Shown: positions 22,842 to 34,289 of the stretch, one piece after another
Layout: each line of letters begins with the position of its first letter
Numbering within the stretch: the stretch's first letter is position 1
Assembly: GCA_003439945.1 (NCBI GenBank)
Contig: QVRM01002399.1
Span: forward strand, 1-64,000
DNA: 64,000 bases
DNA from: Dermanyssus gallinae
Taxonomy: Eukaryota; Arthropoda; Arachnida; Mesostigmata; Dermanyssidae
Direction of reading: 5' to 3'
Notes under the pieces: generated by a model
What the model saw: the letters and a program-made list of their open reading frames with translations, nothing else
The model's database searches: none
What the model was told of the DNA's origin: nothing
Made by a program: the position numbers and the translations under genes

Positions 22842-22871
22842 TCATTCTAAGAACTTATTGAACTACCTGTA
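22842..22871 (-). repeat. Right terminal inverted repeat of mariner
   Basis: Exact reverse complement of 21743-21772, on the 5' side of the transposase gene. The 150 bases between this repeat and the ATG would hold the transposase promoter. Confidence 0.95.
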
Positions 22872-22873
22872 TA

Positions 22874-24450
22874 TTACTAACTAGTTAATTCCAATGTCAA
22901 AAACATAAAAATAAATTCGTTCTTTAAAAGCACGCAACGGTGATATCTGCGATTGTTTGGAGTTTAACATTTTTTATTCTAGTATGACCAAACAAAAATA
23001 TACTTCCATTCTAAACCATTTTTTACACATGTTTGCCTAAAATCAAGATGCCGAAAGTTAATTAACTATCTCGCCGGTTCAGCCGCCGCACCGTACCATA
23101 TTGGTAACACTTATTGACGATAGAGCACAAACGCTTGTTAAATCGCGAACGTGCAGATTTTTATTTTACATAGTTACATATGGGGTTGTGAGTATTCTCA
23201 AGATACTAACTCTATTGTATGCTTGCAACGAGGTGGCTACAGATCAATGCCGAAATAGGCGTCGCAATTCAACGTTAATATTTACCGGCCGCGTTTGATA
23301 AATTTGCTGGGTCGACAAATTTTGAATGATAACATACCGCAGTTTTACAAAGCACTTGGTTTGCTTAATGCAGAAGGTATCAGACAAAAGATATTCTTGT
23401 GATTATCTCCAGAAATATCTGTTTTGTAGGGCAGAATAGAATACGCTCTTAATAAGGAAGTTTGCGCTGCCCATGATTACATATTTAATCTGAATATTTT
23501 AGAAAATCATCAAGTATTATCAGTGCTTTGCAAGAATAAGTATTTGTAAATTACGGGCCATGTTCGATGCAGATAAGTCAAGTATAGCTACGGTGTATGT
23601 ATGGAAATCGTTTTTTGTTATCGTCATGCTAGTCTATATATTATAAATAAATAAATTGTGTGTTGTTGTTTATACAGACGGACCCGCTTTTTTTAGCAAC
23701 ATATGTAAAAAAGATCTGCAGCAGAACAGAGCAATAATTTGCAAAATACAGTAAAGGTTACCAAAAGTTACCAATAAAGTAACTTGGCACGGATACTACC
23801 AATAGCTCTGCCTAAAGGGAAAATGTTTCCAAATCAACGAATGTGTTTGTAAATTGTGGTGAAATTGACATCGACCGATATCACGTAATGAAATGTATAG
23901 AACTGAACACCAGCTCATTAACAGCTGCTGTAATTGACGTACTTGAGCGGAATAGCCCGTAACTATTGTGAGAATCTACCAATAATGGTGAATAAACATC
24001 ATATATATATATAAATAATTTGTGGAAGCTATGCATTAGAAGCAATCTGTTGTTAAGTATTATTTGTTGAATAAATCACTATTCTGATAGTGACGTAGTG
24101 GATGTATAAGGTTAAGCATGTACTAATAAAACTCTAAATAAATTTGAAAAAGGGTTTACTTTCCGTTCGTGCATAGGTTGTTTATAAACACATTGCACCT
24201 GATGGATCTATGGTTGCATGATTATGTTTCAGAGATTGCAGGCATTACATCATGCGACATAATATTTATCTCAGTCGTTCTTTCCTTCTCATCACATTTT
24301 ACCAGTTTACCTAATACGTTTTTGTTTTATAGATTGATTTTTTCAAAAGTTGAAATGAACTATAACCCAAAGTGTTCCGCATGTATAGTGTTAGTGGCCA
24401 AATATTAATGGGTTAGTATGCCCGTTGATATGCGGATGATCGTTGAGAGT
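22874..24450. other. AT-rich stretch without a gene
   Basis: Low GC, short TA tract near 24001-24013, no recognised coding or transposon feature. Confidence 0.45.
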
Positions 24451-24666
24451 CTTGCATGCGCTTTAGACAGACAACTACGCCACAGCATTGCCCTCACCGG
24501 TTTTTTTTTGTATCATCAAACATCAAACTGTTTACGACAAGAAACCAGAGATTCTGCCAACCCTTAAGGCCTGCTCCGTCAATTATCCAGGACAACTTTT
24601 GTAAGAAGTTTCGTTGTTGTTCGATGGCATGCGCACAGGAAATCATAATGATCATGGTGATGGATG

Positions 24667-24700
24667 TCGTCATCATCATCGTCATCATCATCATCATCAC

Positions 24701-24733
<33 letters not shown>

Positions 24734-24754
24734 TATCATCATCATCATCATCAT
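24667..24754. repeat. (CAT)n triplet repeat
   Basis: About 88 bases of CAT/TCA triplets with few interruptions. It translates to poly-Ile, poly-His or poly-Ser, or poly-Met on the other strand; the open frames here are repeat products. Confidence 0.93.
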
Positions 24755-24829
24755 GTCAATCGATAGCGTCGGAGGTGGTGGAGGTCACGTCTGCGTGCTC
24801 AAGGTAGTATTATTATTATTACTACAACG

Positions 24830-25633
24830 ATGATGAGGCGAGGACAGATGGTGCGACTGATTGAGCAGCAGCAGCAGCAGCAGCAACACCATTACGATCA
24901 TCAGTCAATTAGGTCGACCAGCGACAGTGGCGGTGGCTGATTGAGCAGCGGGTTCTGTGCCTGTCTTTGTGTGATCTCCTCGTTGTCGTTTGTGCCTCTC
25001 TCTCGCGCGCGCGCTTCCTACATTGCTGCGGTCCCGTTTGCTCTGGTCTCAGATGGTTGCTGCGGCGTGGCGTCGCGGGTCGGCCACGAACGACAGCAAC
25101 GCAGAGTCAGTCTTCTGGTGGTGTGGCGTAGAATCGGAGCTGCTCGAAGCTGTTGTCGTTAGAGGGCGGAACACCATTTTAGCTAGCGGGCTGGCTGGCT
25201 GGCTGGCTCAATGGCCAACCGGCCGACGGGAGAGTAAACAGACGCGCCTGACAAACAGCACTGAGTCGTACGCCATCGCTGCTGCTGCTGCTGCTGCTGG
25301 CGCCGCCGCCGCCACGACCACGTCTGCAATTGCGTGTCGTGAATCACACGTCGTTATGACGACTACGATAATTACTAGCTTGATGCAATTACGTAGCCGC
25401 GCTAACACGTATCTATCTCTATCTATCTCCCACGCGGTCGCCTGTCTGCTCCGTCTGTCTGTTTGTCTGTCTGTTTGATTGCCCGTTTGTTCGTTGTGCG
25501 TGCCAGGCACGTCGGACGGGGACAGAGCAATGGATGACCAGACGGGACACTATCCTCTGCTGCGCCATCTTGACAACAACGCGAAGACGTGTTCACGGTG
25601 GGCTTCCAAGACTAGCCGACTATTCGATAGGAA
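24830..25633. other. GC- and triplet-rich island
   Basis: CAG (24867-24886), GGCT (25190-25208), GCT (25279-25299), GCC (25300-25311) and GTCT (25440-25475) tracts in CpG-rich DNA directly before the giant TTG repeat. No gene can be read. Confidence 0.35.
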
Positions 25634-26030
<397 letters not shown>

Positions 26031-26260
26031 GATATGATCGGACCCACCGGCGCGTTACTATCTAAGCTCACGAGTTCAGTACAGCGCAAAATCACTTTTG
26101 CGCATTGCGCTAGCAACTACAATGTTCAACAAAGTGACAATTGTCACTCTCAATCGTAACTTCCGTTCAAACACGACATAATTGGAAATTTGCAACTAAG
26201 CCGCTCGCGTATAACATTGTACGAAAACAACGGATATGTACATATAATTCATTTACAGGA

Positions 26261-26270
26261 GGGGGGGGGG
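26261..26270 (+). repeat. Poly(G) run, 10 G
   Basis: Ten G after GGA in otherwise AT-rich DNA. Confidence 0.85.
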
Positions 26271-26529
26271 TTCTTAAATTAAGTAATTTACTCAATAAAA
26301 TGAGAGGCGAGTGGAATGCCTTATATAGAAGTGAGAGTAAACTTACTAATGTTTGTTACACCGATGTGGCTGACCACTTTTTTACTTGCTTTACGAGATG
26401 TGCGATTTGGAAGAAAACAAGTTTTCCGATGGATAAACTGGACATATTGCGTTCAGAAGAAAATAATGCTTTATCTGCGCTGCCGTCTACGGGTGGTCCG
26501 TGCATTCTTGAGTTGGTAAACACCGCTTT

Positions 26530-26830
26530 GCAATGGTGGCCGACTCTCAAAAACACTCAATAGACGGTCTCGGAGCTACCCTATTAGGCCTTGCCGCTGC
26601 TCAAGCTAAACAGGCAAGGTCAAAAAGTTCTAGGCTCCACAACATGTCTTCCCGAGGTCCTCTAACAACAAGCCTCTCGGCGAAGCTAGACGACCTCTTA
26701 AATGATGCCACAGGAAACCGTAGGGCAGGAACCTTCCTTCGAGGCCAAAGATTTTTCCTAGAAAAATAGGAGGGAAGCTGCCTCTGTCCTTGGGACACTC
26801 AGTGATGTCTGTGATCACGCAGTAGGAGAT
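26530..26830 (+). pseudogene. Degraded 3' end of RLE-type LINE
   Basis: Plus-strand frames read LGLAAAQAKQARSKSS (about 26579-26626), then LLNDATGNRRAGTFLRGQRF (about 26694-26753), and after a frameshift NRREAASVLGTL (about 26764-26799). These line up with AAGSAARKAERLK in the 9.96-kb element and with LNLATGDKRSAGFLRQRL and RGNAASVRGTL in the 61.5-kb element. The region between the two blocks (GYPHEF and following) is deleted. Confidence 0.65.
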
Positions 26831-27650
26831 TGCGCGCGTTGATTTCAGGTCCGTTATATTACGATTTCAAAACTATGTAGCTTTAACTGGTTGTGATTCG
26901 GTCGTGCTAGTACAAAAATGCAGATGTAGAAAAAGCGAAACACACGCTATAACAGGATCTCTTACTACAAATGTGTACTACTAGCGTCGTCAAATCGTCA
27001 GCTAGCAGATGAGCACTGTAGCTAATGACGACATATCTGCGGAAATGACATATAAAATATCGAATTGGTATCAATAGCCATTTTTTGTTTAAGGAATCCA
27101 TATTACTTGTTCTAATATAGGGCTATAGAACTTAGGATTGGTAACGCTTTGTTGGTAACATTATCAGTAATTCTATTAATGCTTTTTCATTTTTATTTAA
27201 AAATTGCACGACCTATATTCGGCAACCCTTGTGTGTTGTGACATTATATGGTTTGGGTCATGATCAACCCTGACACGCAGTGCATTCTTGTCAAAACCTC
27301 TCTTCTCAATTCGGTCCGTCCAAATGTCACAGCCTTACCAGATACGCGCCCGGCCGAGATGATCCTACATACTCGTAGTCTCATTAGTAAATCGTCTGTT
27401 CATGCCATATTCTCAGAAGTGGATCTGGCATCGGCAAAAAGTAGTATCTTATTCACGTAGATTGTCCTTCTTTTGTGGCTATTATCACTCTAGGCTTAGC
27501 AACACACTGAGTCAAATTCTTAGCAGCTAGATATAGATAAAGCTTAGATATAAATTATTAACTTATATTAGATAGATATGCTAAGGGGATATATATATAT
27601 ATATATATATCACCTTTGTGGCTTCCTGTCGACATTTGTAGCCAACGATA
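26830..27650. other. Stretch without a recognisable gene
   Basis: AT-rich; holds a TA microsatellite at 27589-27610 and nothing else that I can support. Confidence 0.4.
27589..27610. repeat. (TA)n microsatellite
   Basis: Uninterrupted TA dinucleotides. Confidence 0.93.
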
Positions 27651-28497
27651 ATGTAGTGTCGATGACTCTATTGCGACCTACGTTTTAACGGTGAGTGGGA
27701 TGGGCCATCGTAGAGTCTCTCCGTTGAGCGCTTAAGGCGACAGATCGCTACGTGACTCTCCTAGAATATTCGATTCCGCTTGTTCTCCTAAATGACCGGA
27801 AAGGCATCAGAGCCTGCCCTTGTTTCTTTTGTCTGTCTCCTTTTCTCTCTTTCATTCTCCCCTACCATGTTTTTTCCTCCAAATGTCGGTAAACGACAAG
27901 CCGGTGAGTAACGCCACAAAATTGTTGGACGACCTCCTTGAAATACCGGCACGAGATCCGTTGCTCCAAACTCGGTTTCGACTCACTACTACTAATGCTG
28001 CTGCGACAGACATTGTCGACATCTGGGTCACACCAAATCCAGTCGTGGTCAAATATTCATACAGTCATAGTCATTTCAGTCCCTTCCATGCTAGACATGC
28101 TACCAGATGGCGCCACCGCCGGCCCCGTCAGCCAAGTTAGCTCGGTCTAGGGAGAGCCGAGGCGACGAATGCTAGGACGCCGTGCCCAAGGCTCTGACTA
28201 AAGCAAGCGTACTTATCCGTACAGTGACTACTAAAAAAGCCGTCATAGAGATGTTGAGATGCGACGACGTACTGAAAAACGCACGCGACGGTCCACTAGC
28301 GCCATCTCGTGGCAAGGGTTTGCCCTTAGTTGGAGAGGTTCCTCAGATTGGCGGCGGCAATGGCAGCAGCAGCGGCTGTTGTCATCGTCGTAGCTGACCG
28401 TTTGTCGGTGTTCATGGCACTCAACAGAAACGTGCTCTGTTTGAGCTGTAGGGCACGTACGAGGACACACCGACTACACACAGTGCTATTTATCTCA

Positions 28498-28530
28498 CCT
28501 CTCTCTCTCTCTCTATCTCTCTCTCGCTCT
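28498..28530. repeat. (CT)n microsatellite
   Basis: CT dinucleotides with one TAT and one CGC interruption. Confidence 0.9.
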
Positions 28531-29307
28531 TTCACCTTCTCTCTTCGTCTCTCTTATTAAACCTTTACGCACTGTGTGACTGTCGAGATCTCATTGTGGG
28601 ATCGCTTGCTGCCTTGGATGAGGCAGGCTAGGCCAACTGGACGATCGCTGCTGCCGCCGAGGCCGCCGCCGTCACCACCCTCGAGCTCGGCTTGACTCGA
28701 CTACCGTAATCGTCGTAGTCAACTTCGACGTGCTAGTTTCAGGAGTGGCAGACGTAGTAACCGTAATAGTGGCAGCAGTAGTGATGGGAGCAGTACTTAA
28801 AGTGGCCGTAACCGTTGTCGTGGTGGTCGTCGTCGTCGTCAACAGTTTTCAACTCGAACAATGGCGACCGATCGAGTGCGAGCGGCCAAAGCGGCCGAGG
28901 CGGTAGTGGCGGCGTTAGTCGCCTGGCGTCGTTTTGTTTGTTTGCCTGCGTGCGTGCTGGCACGTTGTCGGGCACACTTGTCGGCTTGCTGTTGCTGCCG
29001 ACCAACCAACCGACCGACCGACCGAAGCGAGCGAACGACCCACCGATCAGCCACCCGCCCGTCTGTCTGTTCTGTCTGTATATCTGTCTGTCTGTCTATC
29101 TGTCTACGTGGTCGTTGTCGTTCGTGGTCTCCAGCTGGACAACGGCGACGTCCGCTTGTTTCCAATTCTCACAACAACAGCAGCAGCAGCAGCATCTCCT
29201 CCGACGGTCGACACAGAAACACACACATACGCACACTCTCGAACAACAATAAACAGTTGGGCTTCTTACCAAGATTTATACTCGATCTCGAAAGCACACG
29301 CATACAC

Positions 29308-29393
29308 TATATATGTGTATGTATGTATGTATATGTATATATAGATATATAGATATATAGATATATAGATATATATATATATATATATATATA
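29308..29393. repeat. GTAT, TATAGA and TA compound microsatellite
   Basis: GTATGTAT units pass into about four TATAGA-type hexamers and then into a pure TA tract. Overlapping frames are Tyr/Ile repeats and not genes. Confidence 0.93.
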
Positions 29394-29899
29394 CATAAAC
29401 ATATGCGAAACAGAGAGAGGGAGATATTTAGAAAGCTGGGGCAACGAGAGGAGTCGACGACCAGCAGCACAAGCAGTCTCGTCGTCGATTCTATTTAGAC
29501 AAAACCTAGTATGGACGATGTACTTGTTTGAGGCAGGCCAGTCAGTTTCAATGACGGCGACCAACTCGCGAACCTGTTACAACGGGGCAATGAGCGGCCG
29601 GCGATGTTTGTATTTTTGTTGTTAATGCTGTGACGGTTGCTCCGGTTTTGTTTTTGCTGCTGCTGCTGCTGCTGTCGTTGGTATTCTGCTGCTTAGCGTT
29701 ATCATTGTCAACGTTGTCGTCGTCGGTGTTGTTGCTAATATTTCTGATATTGGGGTACCTGCAAATAGTTTTGGTATTCTTTTTTAAGAGCTGCAAGGAA
29801 GCTGTTATTGTTGTTTATATTATTGACTTTTCTATTACCGCTACCAAAAAAGAGATCTATATTAATATTCAGTTTGGTGACGATCTGTGACCCACAAGC

Positions 29900-30116
29900 A
29901 ACTTACAGCCATTTACATGAGAAGCTTAGAGTAGAATGATGACAACGACGACAGCAACGAGCAGGATGACAGCTGTGAGGACGGCAACAAAAATCAATCA
30001 TAAGCAAATCAATGAAGATAACAACTATAGTAATGAGTAAAAAAACAACTAAGTAGTGCCAACAAATACGACAAATTTGTATATTTATTAAGAAAAAAAC
30101 TATGTGCGAATATTAA
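29900..30116. other. CAA/GAC-rich spacer before the foldback element
   Basis: Purine-rich DNA with GACAACGAC-like triplets; no gene. Confidence 0.4.
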
Positions 30117-30302
30117 GGGTCTTACAGAAATATTTAAAAACGACATAGGAAATTGTGGAGCTCGTTAAATTAAACATGCTTTCAATGGGACATAGTCTCT
30201 GAAAAGTTTCGTTTTGGAGCGAGGGTGATATTACTAGAATCTGGAACTACAGTGGTGTTGTTGCCGACAAAGAATCACAAATGTGCCACTGCGAGACAAC
30301 AG
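30117..30302 (+). repeat. Left arm of foldback element
   Basis: Pairs with 30518-30705 as an imperfect inverted repeat with only a few single-base gaps. Confidence 0.75.
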
Positions 30303-30517
30303 AGAAAATCCGTAAGCACAGTGCGAATCGTCGTGAATTGTCGTGGGGTTCTAATTTTGAGGTTTTAGAGGTAAAGGTTTATAATAGAATTTCAATATTT
30401 GCAAATTCCCGTTTAAACGGCCACGCCACATTTTTGGCCGGCGTTACATATTCCTCAGAAGAAACAGAATTTTTGAACGAACCCGACGATGTGCTTAGTT
30501 TCTATAGTATAGGAGGG

Positions 30518-30705
30518 CTGTTTGTCTCGCAATCGCACATTTTGTACTTCTATGTCGGGCAACCACACCAGTGTCATAGATTTTAGTAATCTCACCCTCA
30601 CTGTCAAAACAAGACGTCTTAGAAACCATGTTCCATTGAAATGATATCTACTTTAACGAGCTCTACAATTCCCTATGCCGCGTTTTAATTGTTTCTGGGA
30701 GACCC
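30518..30705 (-). repeat. Right arm of foldback element
   Basis: Imperfect reverse complement of 30117-30302. Confidence 0.75.
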
Positions 30706-31160
30706 TGTCTATATACATATAAGTTGCTGATTTGGCGCCATGGTGAAGGTGAAGACTAATGTGGTTCAGGTAAACTGTGATATAGGAAATACTAGGTAGA
30801 CGCAAAGCAAGCCTCGTTGCTACCAGTGAATTTAATAAAGGTAGAGCAAGTACACAAGCAGGATGGCATACGGATTTAATGCTTAGCGCTAAAATGATTA
30901 ACACCGGTCCTCAGCCAATAACCAAACACGAAAAATAAATGGGAAACGTGTGGCTAGAAGCTAACGAGCAGAGACGATACTAGTGTTACATCAACCTAAC
31001 TGCTTACATAACGGACAAATGAGCAGGACCCTTACTGGAATAGGCAGCTGGTCAAGACATATACGTGCAGAGCAAGGGCAAGGTCCCTACGTTTTACAAG
31101 GCAGACCAGTACTTATGAGCCGACAAAACGCTCTGCAATAACGGAAAATAACGGATCGAA
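30706..31160. other. Stretch without a recognisable gene
   Basis: No recognisable coding content; the last part may belong to the decayed LINE that follows. Confidence 0.35.
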
Positions 31161-31169
31161 AAGCCTTCA

Positions 31170-32905
31170 CTGAACAAGAAAACCTCTACGACCACTACTA
31201 TCGCATCGAATTTGCGCTAAAGGCGGCGTCACCCGGGCCACGCGCAAGCGATAAAACTCGATATAGGATCACGGCTGAGGACTCCTTTAAGACAAAAATT
31301 AGCAAAGCAGTTACCGACACGGAACTATCGTAAACCCCAGAGGAGCTCTAGGGCGTTCTGATAACAGCATGCACTTGAGCTACTAAGTCCGCACACCCAA
31401 AGAAAACGAACTGCTAGCCAAAATGTAGGTGGACTAAAATCACGGCTAAAAAATCGACATAAGACGGGAGATGTTGAAGCCCAAGCAATGGCCAAGTATA
31501 GCAAGCGTAGAGCCGTATTTAAGCAAGACTTACATCGGGAAAGGCTCCAGGGCAGGCGGCACCCCAGCCCTGGCGGTCAAATTACTATTAGAGGAGAATT
31601 CAGATCTGGTTGCACAGGTGTTTACTACAGCGGCCAGAAGGGGAATCACACGCGCAAACTTCAAAGTCATTTCAGGGTACCTGGAGGGTCAAAGTGTTTT
31701 TAACGGTGAAGTGAAAATACCCGTGACGGGTGGAGTCCCGAAGGGCTCAATCCCCGTTCCTTGCCTTAGAACTTGACGTACGATGACGTCCTCCGCCGGG
31801 ACAACCTTCTACAGGGGGAGAGATGATCATTTATGTGAATGATCTGGCCCTCACAGTACAGGCAAAACTACAGACGAAGAACAACTTAACGTTAATGAAA
31901 CACTACGGTCTATGAGGAGATAAATGGCCGAAGCCGGCTCAGTAACCCCCCCCCCCCCCCCGAAAACAACGCTGCCATACTGTTAACGGAAAGGTAGAAG
32001 ATAGGTCCCATCAGACTAAACCTGGCAGGACAGCAAATAAAGCAGTTAAGGGGGCCGCTACCTAGGGTCCGCTAAGAGGTTAACGGGTCTCAGCCACACA
32101 AAATTATGTTCGGCTAAGGCGACCAAGGCGACCAATGCTATCGCTAGAGTTTTGACAGACATTCACGGACCAGGAGAATGCAGGCGCAGATTGCTATCGT
32201 CAGTTGTCTAGACTTTCGCGCTCTTTGCGTCCCCGGTATGGCTCAGTGTCCGCTTATAAATAAAAAAGGTAAGAGGGATTCTTAGAAACCAGATAGTGGC
32301 GGCCCTGGATAATACAAGCGTGTCGATTGATAAGCACAAACGCTGATCTGCTGGTGGCAGGAACCATTCTCTGAGACCTAAATGTAGAGGATAGGCAAAC
32401 ACTGTGAGACAACGGCCTGAGCTGCAGTAAGAAAATGGAGACAGAAAAGCAATAGATGCAAAGCAGGTCAAAGAGGGACTCTATTCCTTCTGGAAAACTA
32501 AAGCACAATACCAAAAATGGTAGAGCGGGCCTGTGAGAGAGCTAAACTATTACCTCCGCAGATTCTTACTAGAAATTTAAACATTGAGCATCCTCTTTCG
32601 AATTAGAAAAGCTCCCTCGATGAGCAATGTTCACTGCTAAGCACAGAGGATGACTCGACTCTAAGTCTAAAGTGCTAAGGAACAGGGACGTGCTAGAGCC
32701 ACATCATTTGCAAAACTCAGACAAAAATGGAGCAGTGAAGGAGACAGAAGGGGAGCAAATATCCCAGACTTCCAAAGGAACCTTTACGGAGCTTGTAGAC
32801 TTCATATGCGGCACGACTTCTGGGTGCAGGCTGGGAGCAACTATGACAGATATACGAAAACTGAAGGAGAGTAAAGCTTTTGAGAGACTCAGAAGAACTA
32901 GATTT
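31170..32905 (+). pseudogene. Decayed R1/Jockey-like LINE reverse transcriptase
   Basis: Read across frames on the plus strand. RT motifs appear in the expected order: SGKAPGQAAPQPW near 31536-31574 (degraded APGPDG box), a long helical segment in the open frame 31471-31776 ending in VTGGVPKGSIPVP (the VPQGS box), then IIYVNDLAL near 31828-31854, the catalytic YADD box with Ala-Asp replaced by Val-Asn. Next comes AEAGSVTPPPPP at the C run, a thumb segment near 32060-32110 and LLSSVV near 32195. More than ten stops and frameshifts occur. The tail beyond 32500 contains an open frame (32672-32908) without known motif. It resembles the elements at 13410 and 40600. Confidence 0.6.
31946..31961 (-). 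repeat. Poly(C) run, 16 C (poly(G) on minus strand)
   Basis: Sixteen consecutive C inside the decayed LINE, at the place where the RT codes for a Gly/Pro-rich turn. The run has probably grown by slippage after the element died. Confidence 0.9.
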
Positions 32906-33094
32906 TAGCATGCTATACTAGCAGATTACGTTACTTTGATTGGCACGGGTTTACAGATGTAAGAACAAAGCACGTCAAATGTTGGGGGAACCTGTAAGTG
33001 ACTCCCACACTGCTCGAGGTGGGACGTTGGATTCTTCATAACCCTACTCATAGTAATAACCGCATTTAACCCTCTTTTATCTAACCTTCGTACC

Positions 33095-33122
<28 letters not shown>
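33095..33122. repeat. (TA)n microsatellite at 5' boundary of LINE
   Basis: TA dinucleotides that end where the LINE-C reverse-transcriptase fragment begins. Confidence 0.93.
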
Positions 33123-33125
<3 letters not shown>

Positions 33126-34275
33126 CGCAGTTTTAGTATTTAATGGGACTAGGGGGGGCAAAGAAGCTTGTAGTATAGGTGAAAGAATTGGATTATAAAA
33201 GTCAGTACAAGTATCTTGGGGTGACAATGACTACAGGAGATGATTATTTAGAGGAAGAAGAGATAATAAGGAGGAAGAAGTCTGAAAGAGGAAGAAATGC
33301 AGTAAGGTGTTACGACCTCTGGGAGTTTAATAAATATATAGTAACAAGGAATATATGGAAGGCCATGTATGTGCCAGAATTGACCTTTGCTAATGCCTCT
33401 CTGGTCCACAGCGCAGGGTTGAGAAAAAAGTTAGAATTAATGCAAAGAGAGGTAATAGGATTTGCATTGGGTTGCCGTTTTAATTGCGCCAGGGAATTCC
33501 TTGAGGGGGAAGGGGGAATGTCAACTATGTCAATTATACAAAGGGAAGTACAAAGTAAGCTTAGATTTAGTAGTAGGATTGAAAATGTCACAAATAAAAG
33601 ATGGGTTAAACAGATGCAGCTGGTAAAGACGGCACTTACGATTAAAACGAAGTGGGATCGCAGAGTAGAATTTGCAGCTAGCGAGATTGGGTACAATTGT
33701 CAGCAATGCGCAAGAGCGAGGGTATCAGAGAAAATGGTGAAATTTAAGGTAAACAAGTCATATACAGACAAATGGAAATTGGCGATGGGCTCCAAATCAA
33801 TCTTGGCAACTATGTATGGAAAGGAAAAGCGGGAAAGGGGCGGGGTAGAATGGGTATACAATAATTCAAGAGCGAGTGGGCTATTGGCAGATGCCAGGGC
33901 AGGGATGTTGGATACAAAGATACATAGAGCTAAATATAAGGAGGGGCAAAGTACAGAATGTCGAGCAAGTGGGCTAGAGAATGAGTCAATCGAACATATT
34001 ATTAAAGAATGTATAGCCTTAGGGGGAGCAGAGATATAGAGCTGTCGGAGGCCCTAGCTCTAGGATCAAATGTTATGGTGACCAAATGACCTGGTCGATA
34101 TAACAAAGAAGAGGTTGTCACAATGGAAAGCAAATACTCAGTAGGTGATGAAGTAGACATGGATTATATGGATGCGTAGGTAATATATATGCTGCCGCTC
34201 TATGCGCCCCTGATATAGAAGGGTGACATGTGTATTTAGGTATACATACCAAGCAAACAATAAATCAATTAATTA
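33123..34275 (+). mobile_element. 5'-truncated LINE of family C with 3' tail
   Basis: The copy begins inside the RT just after the TA tract and runs through the C-terminal domain into a 3' UTR ending near 34275 in AATAAATCAATTAATTAATC. The 3' tail (GCGCCCCTGATATAGAAGGG, then CCAAGCAAACAATAAATCAA) matches that at 59008-59070. The ending in AATCA-like repeats rather than a long poly(A) is a family character. Confidence 0.7.
33179..34039 (+). pseudogene. LINE reverse-transcriptase C-terminal part (family C), open frame
   Basis: An uninterrupted 286-codon frame. It starts with QYKYLGVTMTTG (residues about 9-20), the strand that opens the RT thumb in CR1/Jockey/RTE-type LINEs. It continues through a basic helical domain with ELTFANASLVHSAGLRKKLE and ends in a Cys/His tail ESIEHIIKEC near residues 268-278, with the expected upstream Cys partly lost (CRASG). 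The catalytic RT core is missing through 5' truncation. The bases before 33179 encode the preceding segment in another frame, disrupted at a run of seven G. Codon use is AT-rich at third positions, unlike the GC-rich R1-like fragments. It has no independent function. Confidence 0.65.
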
Positions 34276-34289
34276 ATCGTATACATATA

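Larger units (their letters stand above)
21743..22871 (-). mobile_element. mariner-like DNA transposon with perfect terminal inverted repeats
   Basis: A 1,129-base element bounded by two perfectly complementary 30-base ends. The left end starts TACAGGTAGTTCAATAAGTT at 21743 and the right end finishes with the exact complement at 22871. It is flanked by TA on both sides (21741-21742 and 22872-22873), the target-site duplication expected for Tc1/mariner. The transposase reads on the minus strand but is broken. The element is shorter than a typical 1.3-kb mariner because the transposase C-terminus runs directly into the left repeat, which indicates an internal deletion. Confidence 0.95.
27650..29800. 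other. GC- and microsatellite-rich island
   Basis: Pyrimidine-rich tracts (27820-27880), CT repeat (28498-28530), CpG-rich CGA/GTC triplets (28640-28900), ACCG and CTGT tetranucleotides (28999-29105), CAG (29177-29193) and GCT (29655-29674). Overlapping open frames on both strands are Ser/Val/Arg-rich and carry no domain. At 27881 an ATG is followed 21 bases later by GTGAGT, a possible splice donor, but nothing further supports an exon. Confidence 0.3.
30117..30705. mobile_element. Foldback-type inverted-repeat element
   Basis: The left arm, 30117 to about 30302, and the reverse complement of the right arm, about 30518-30705, can be aligned along their whole length of about 187 bases at roughly 75-80 percent identity by eye. 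Shared blocks include GGGTCT, GAGCTCGTTAAA, TTTCAATGG, GAGGGTGA followed by ATTACTA, and GCGAGACAA. The 215-base centre contains the palindrome CCGTTTAAACGG. There is no transposase, so this is best read as a non-autonomous foldback or MITE-like DNA element. The ends (GGGTCTCCCAGAAAC on the right) resemble TIRs seen in Tc1/mariner-type elements, but no clean target duplication is visible. The plus-strand 101-residue frame at 30281-30586 lies within the element and has no known motif. Confidence 0.75.

Noticed and set aside
27881..27907. ATG followed by a good splice donor (GTGAGT)
   Set aside because: A seven-codon exon cannot be supported without a downstream acceptor and recognisable protein; such donor matches occur by chance.
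28934..29352. Cys/Val-rich overlapping open frames
   Set aside because: They follow ACCG, CTGT and TATAGA repeats and have no domain; several frames overlap each other on both strands.
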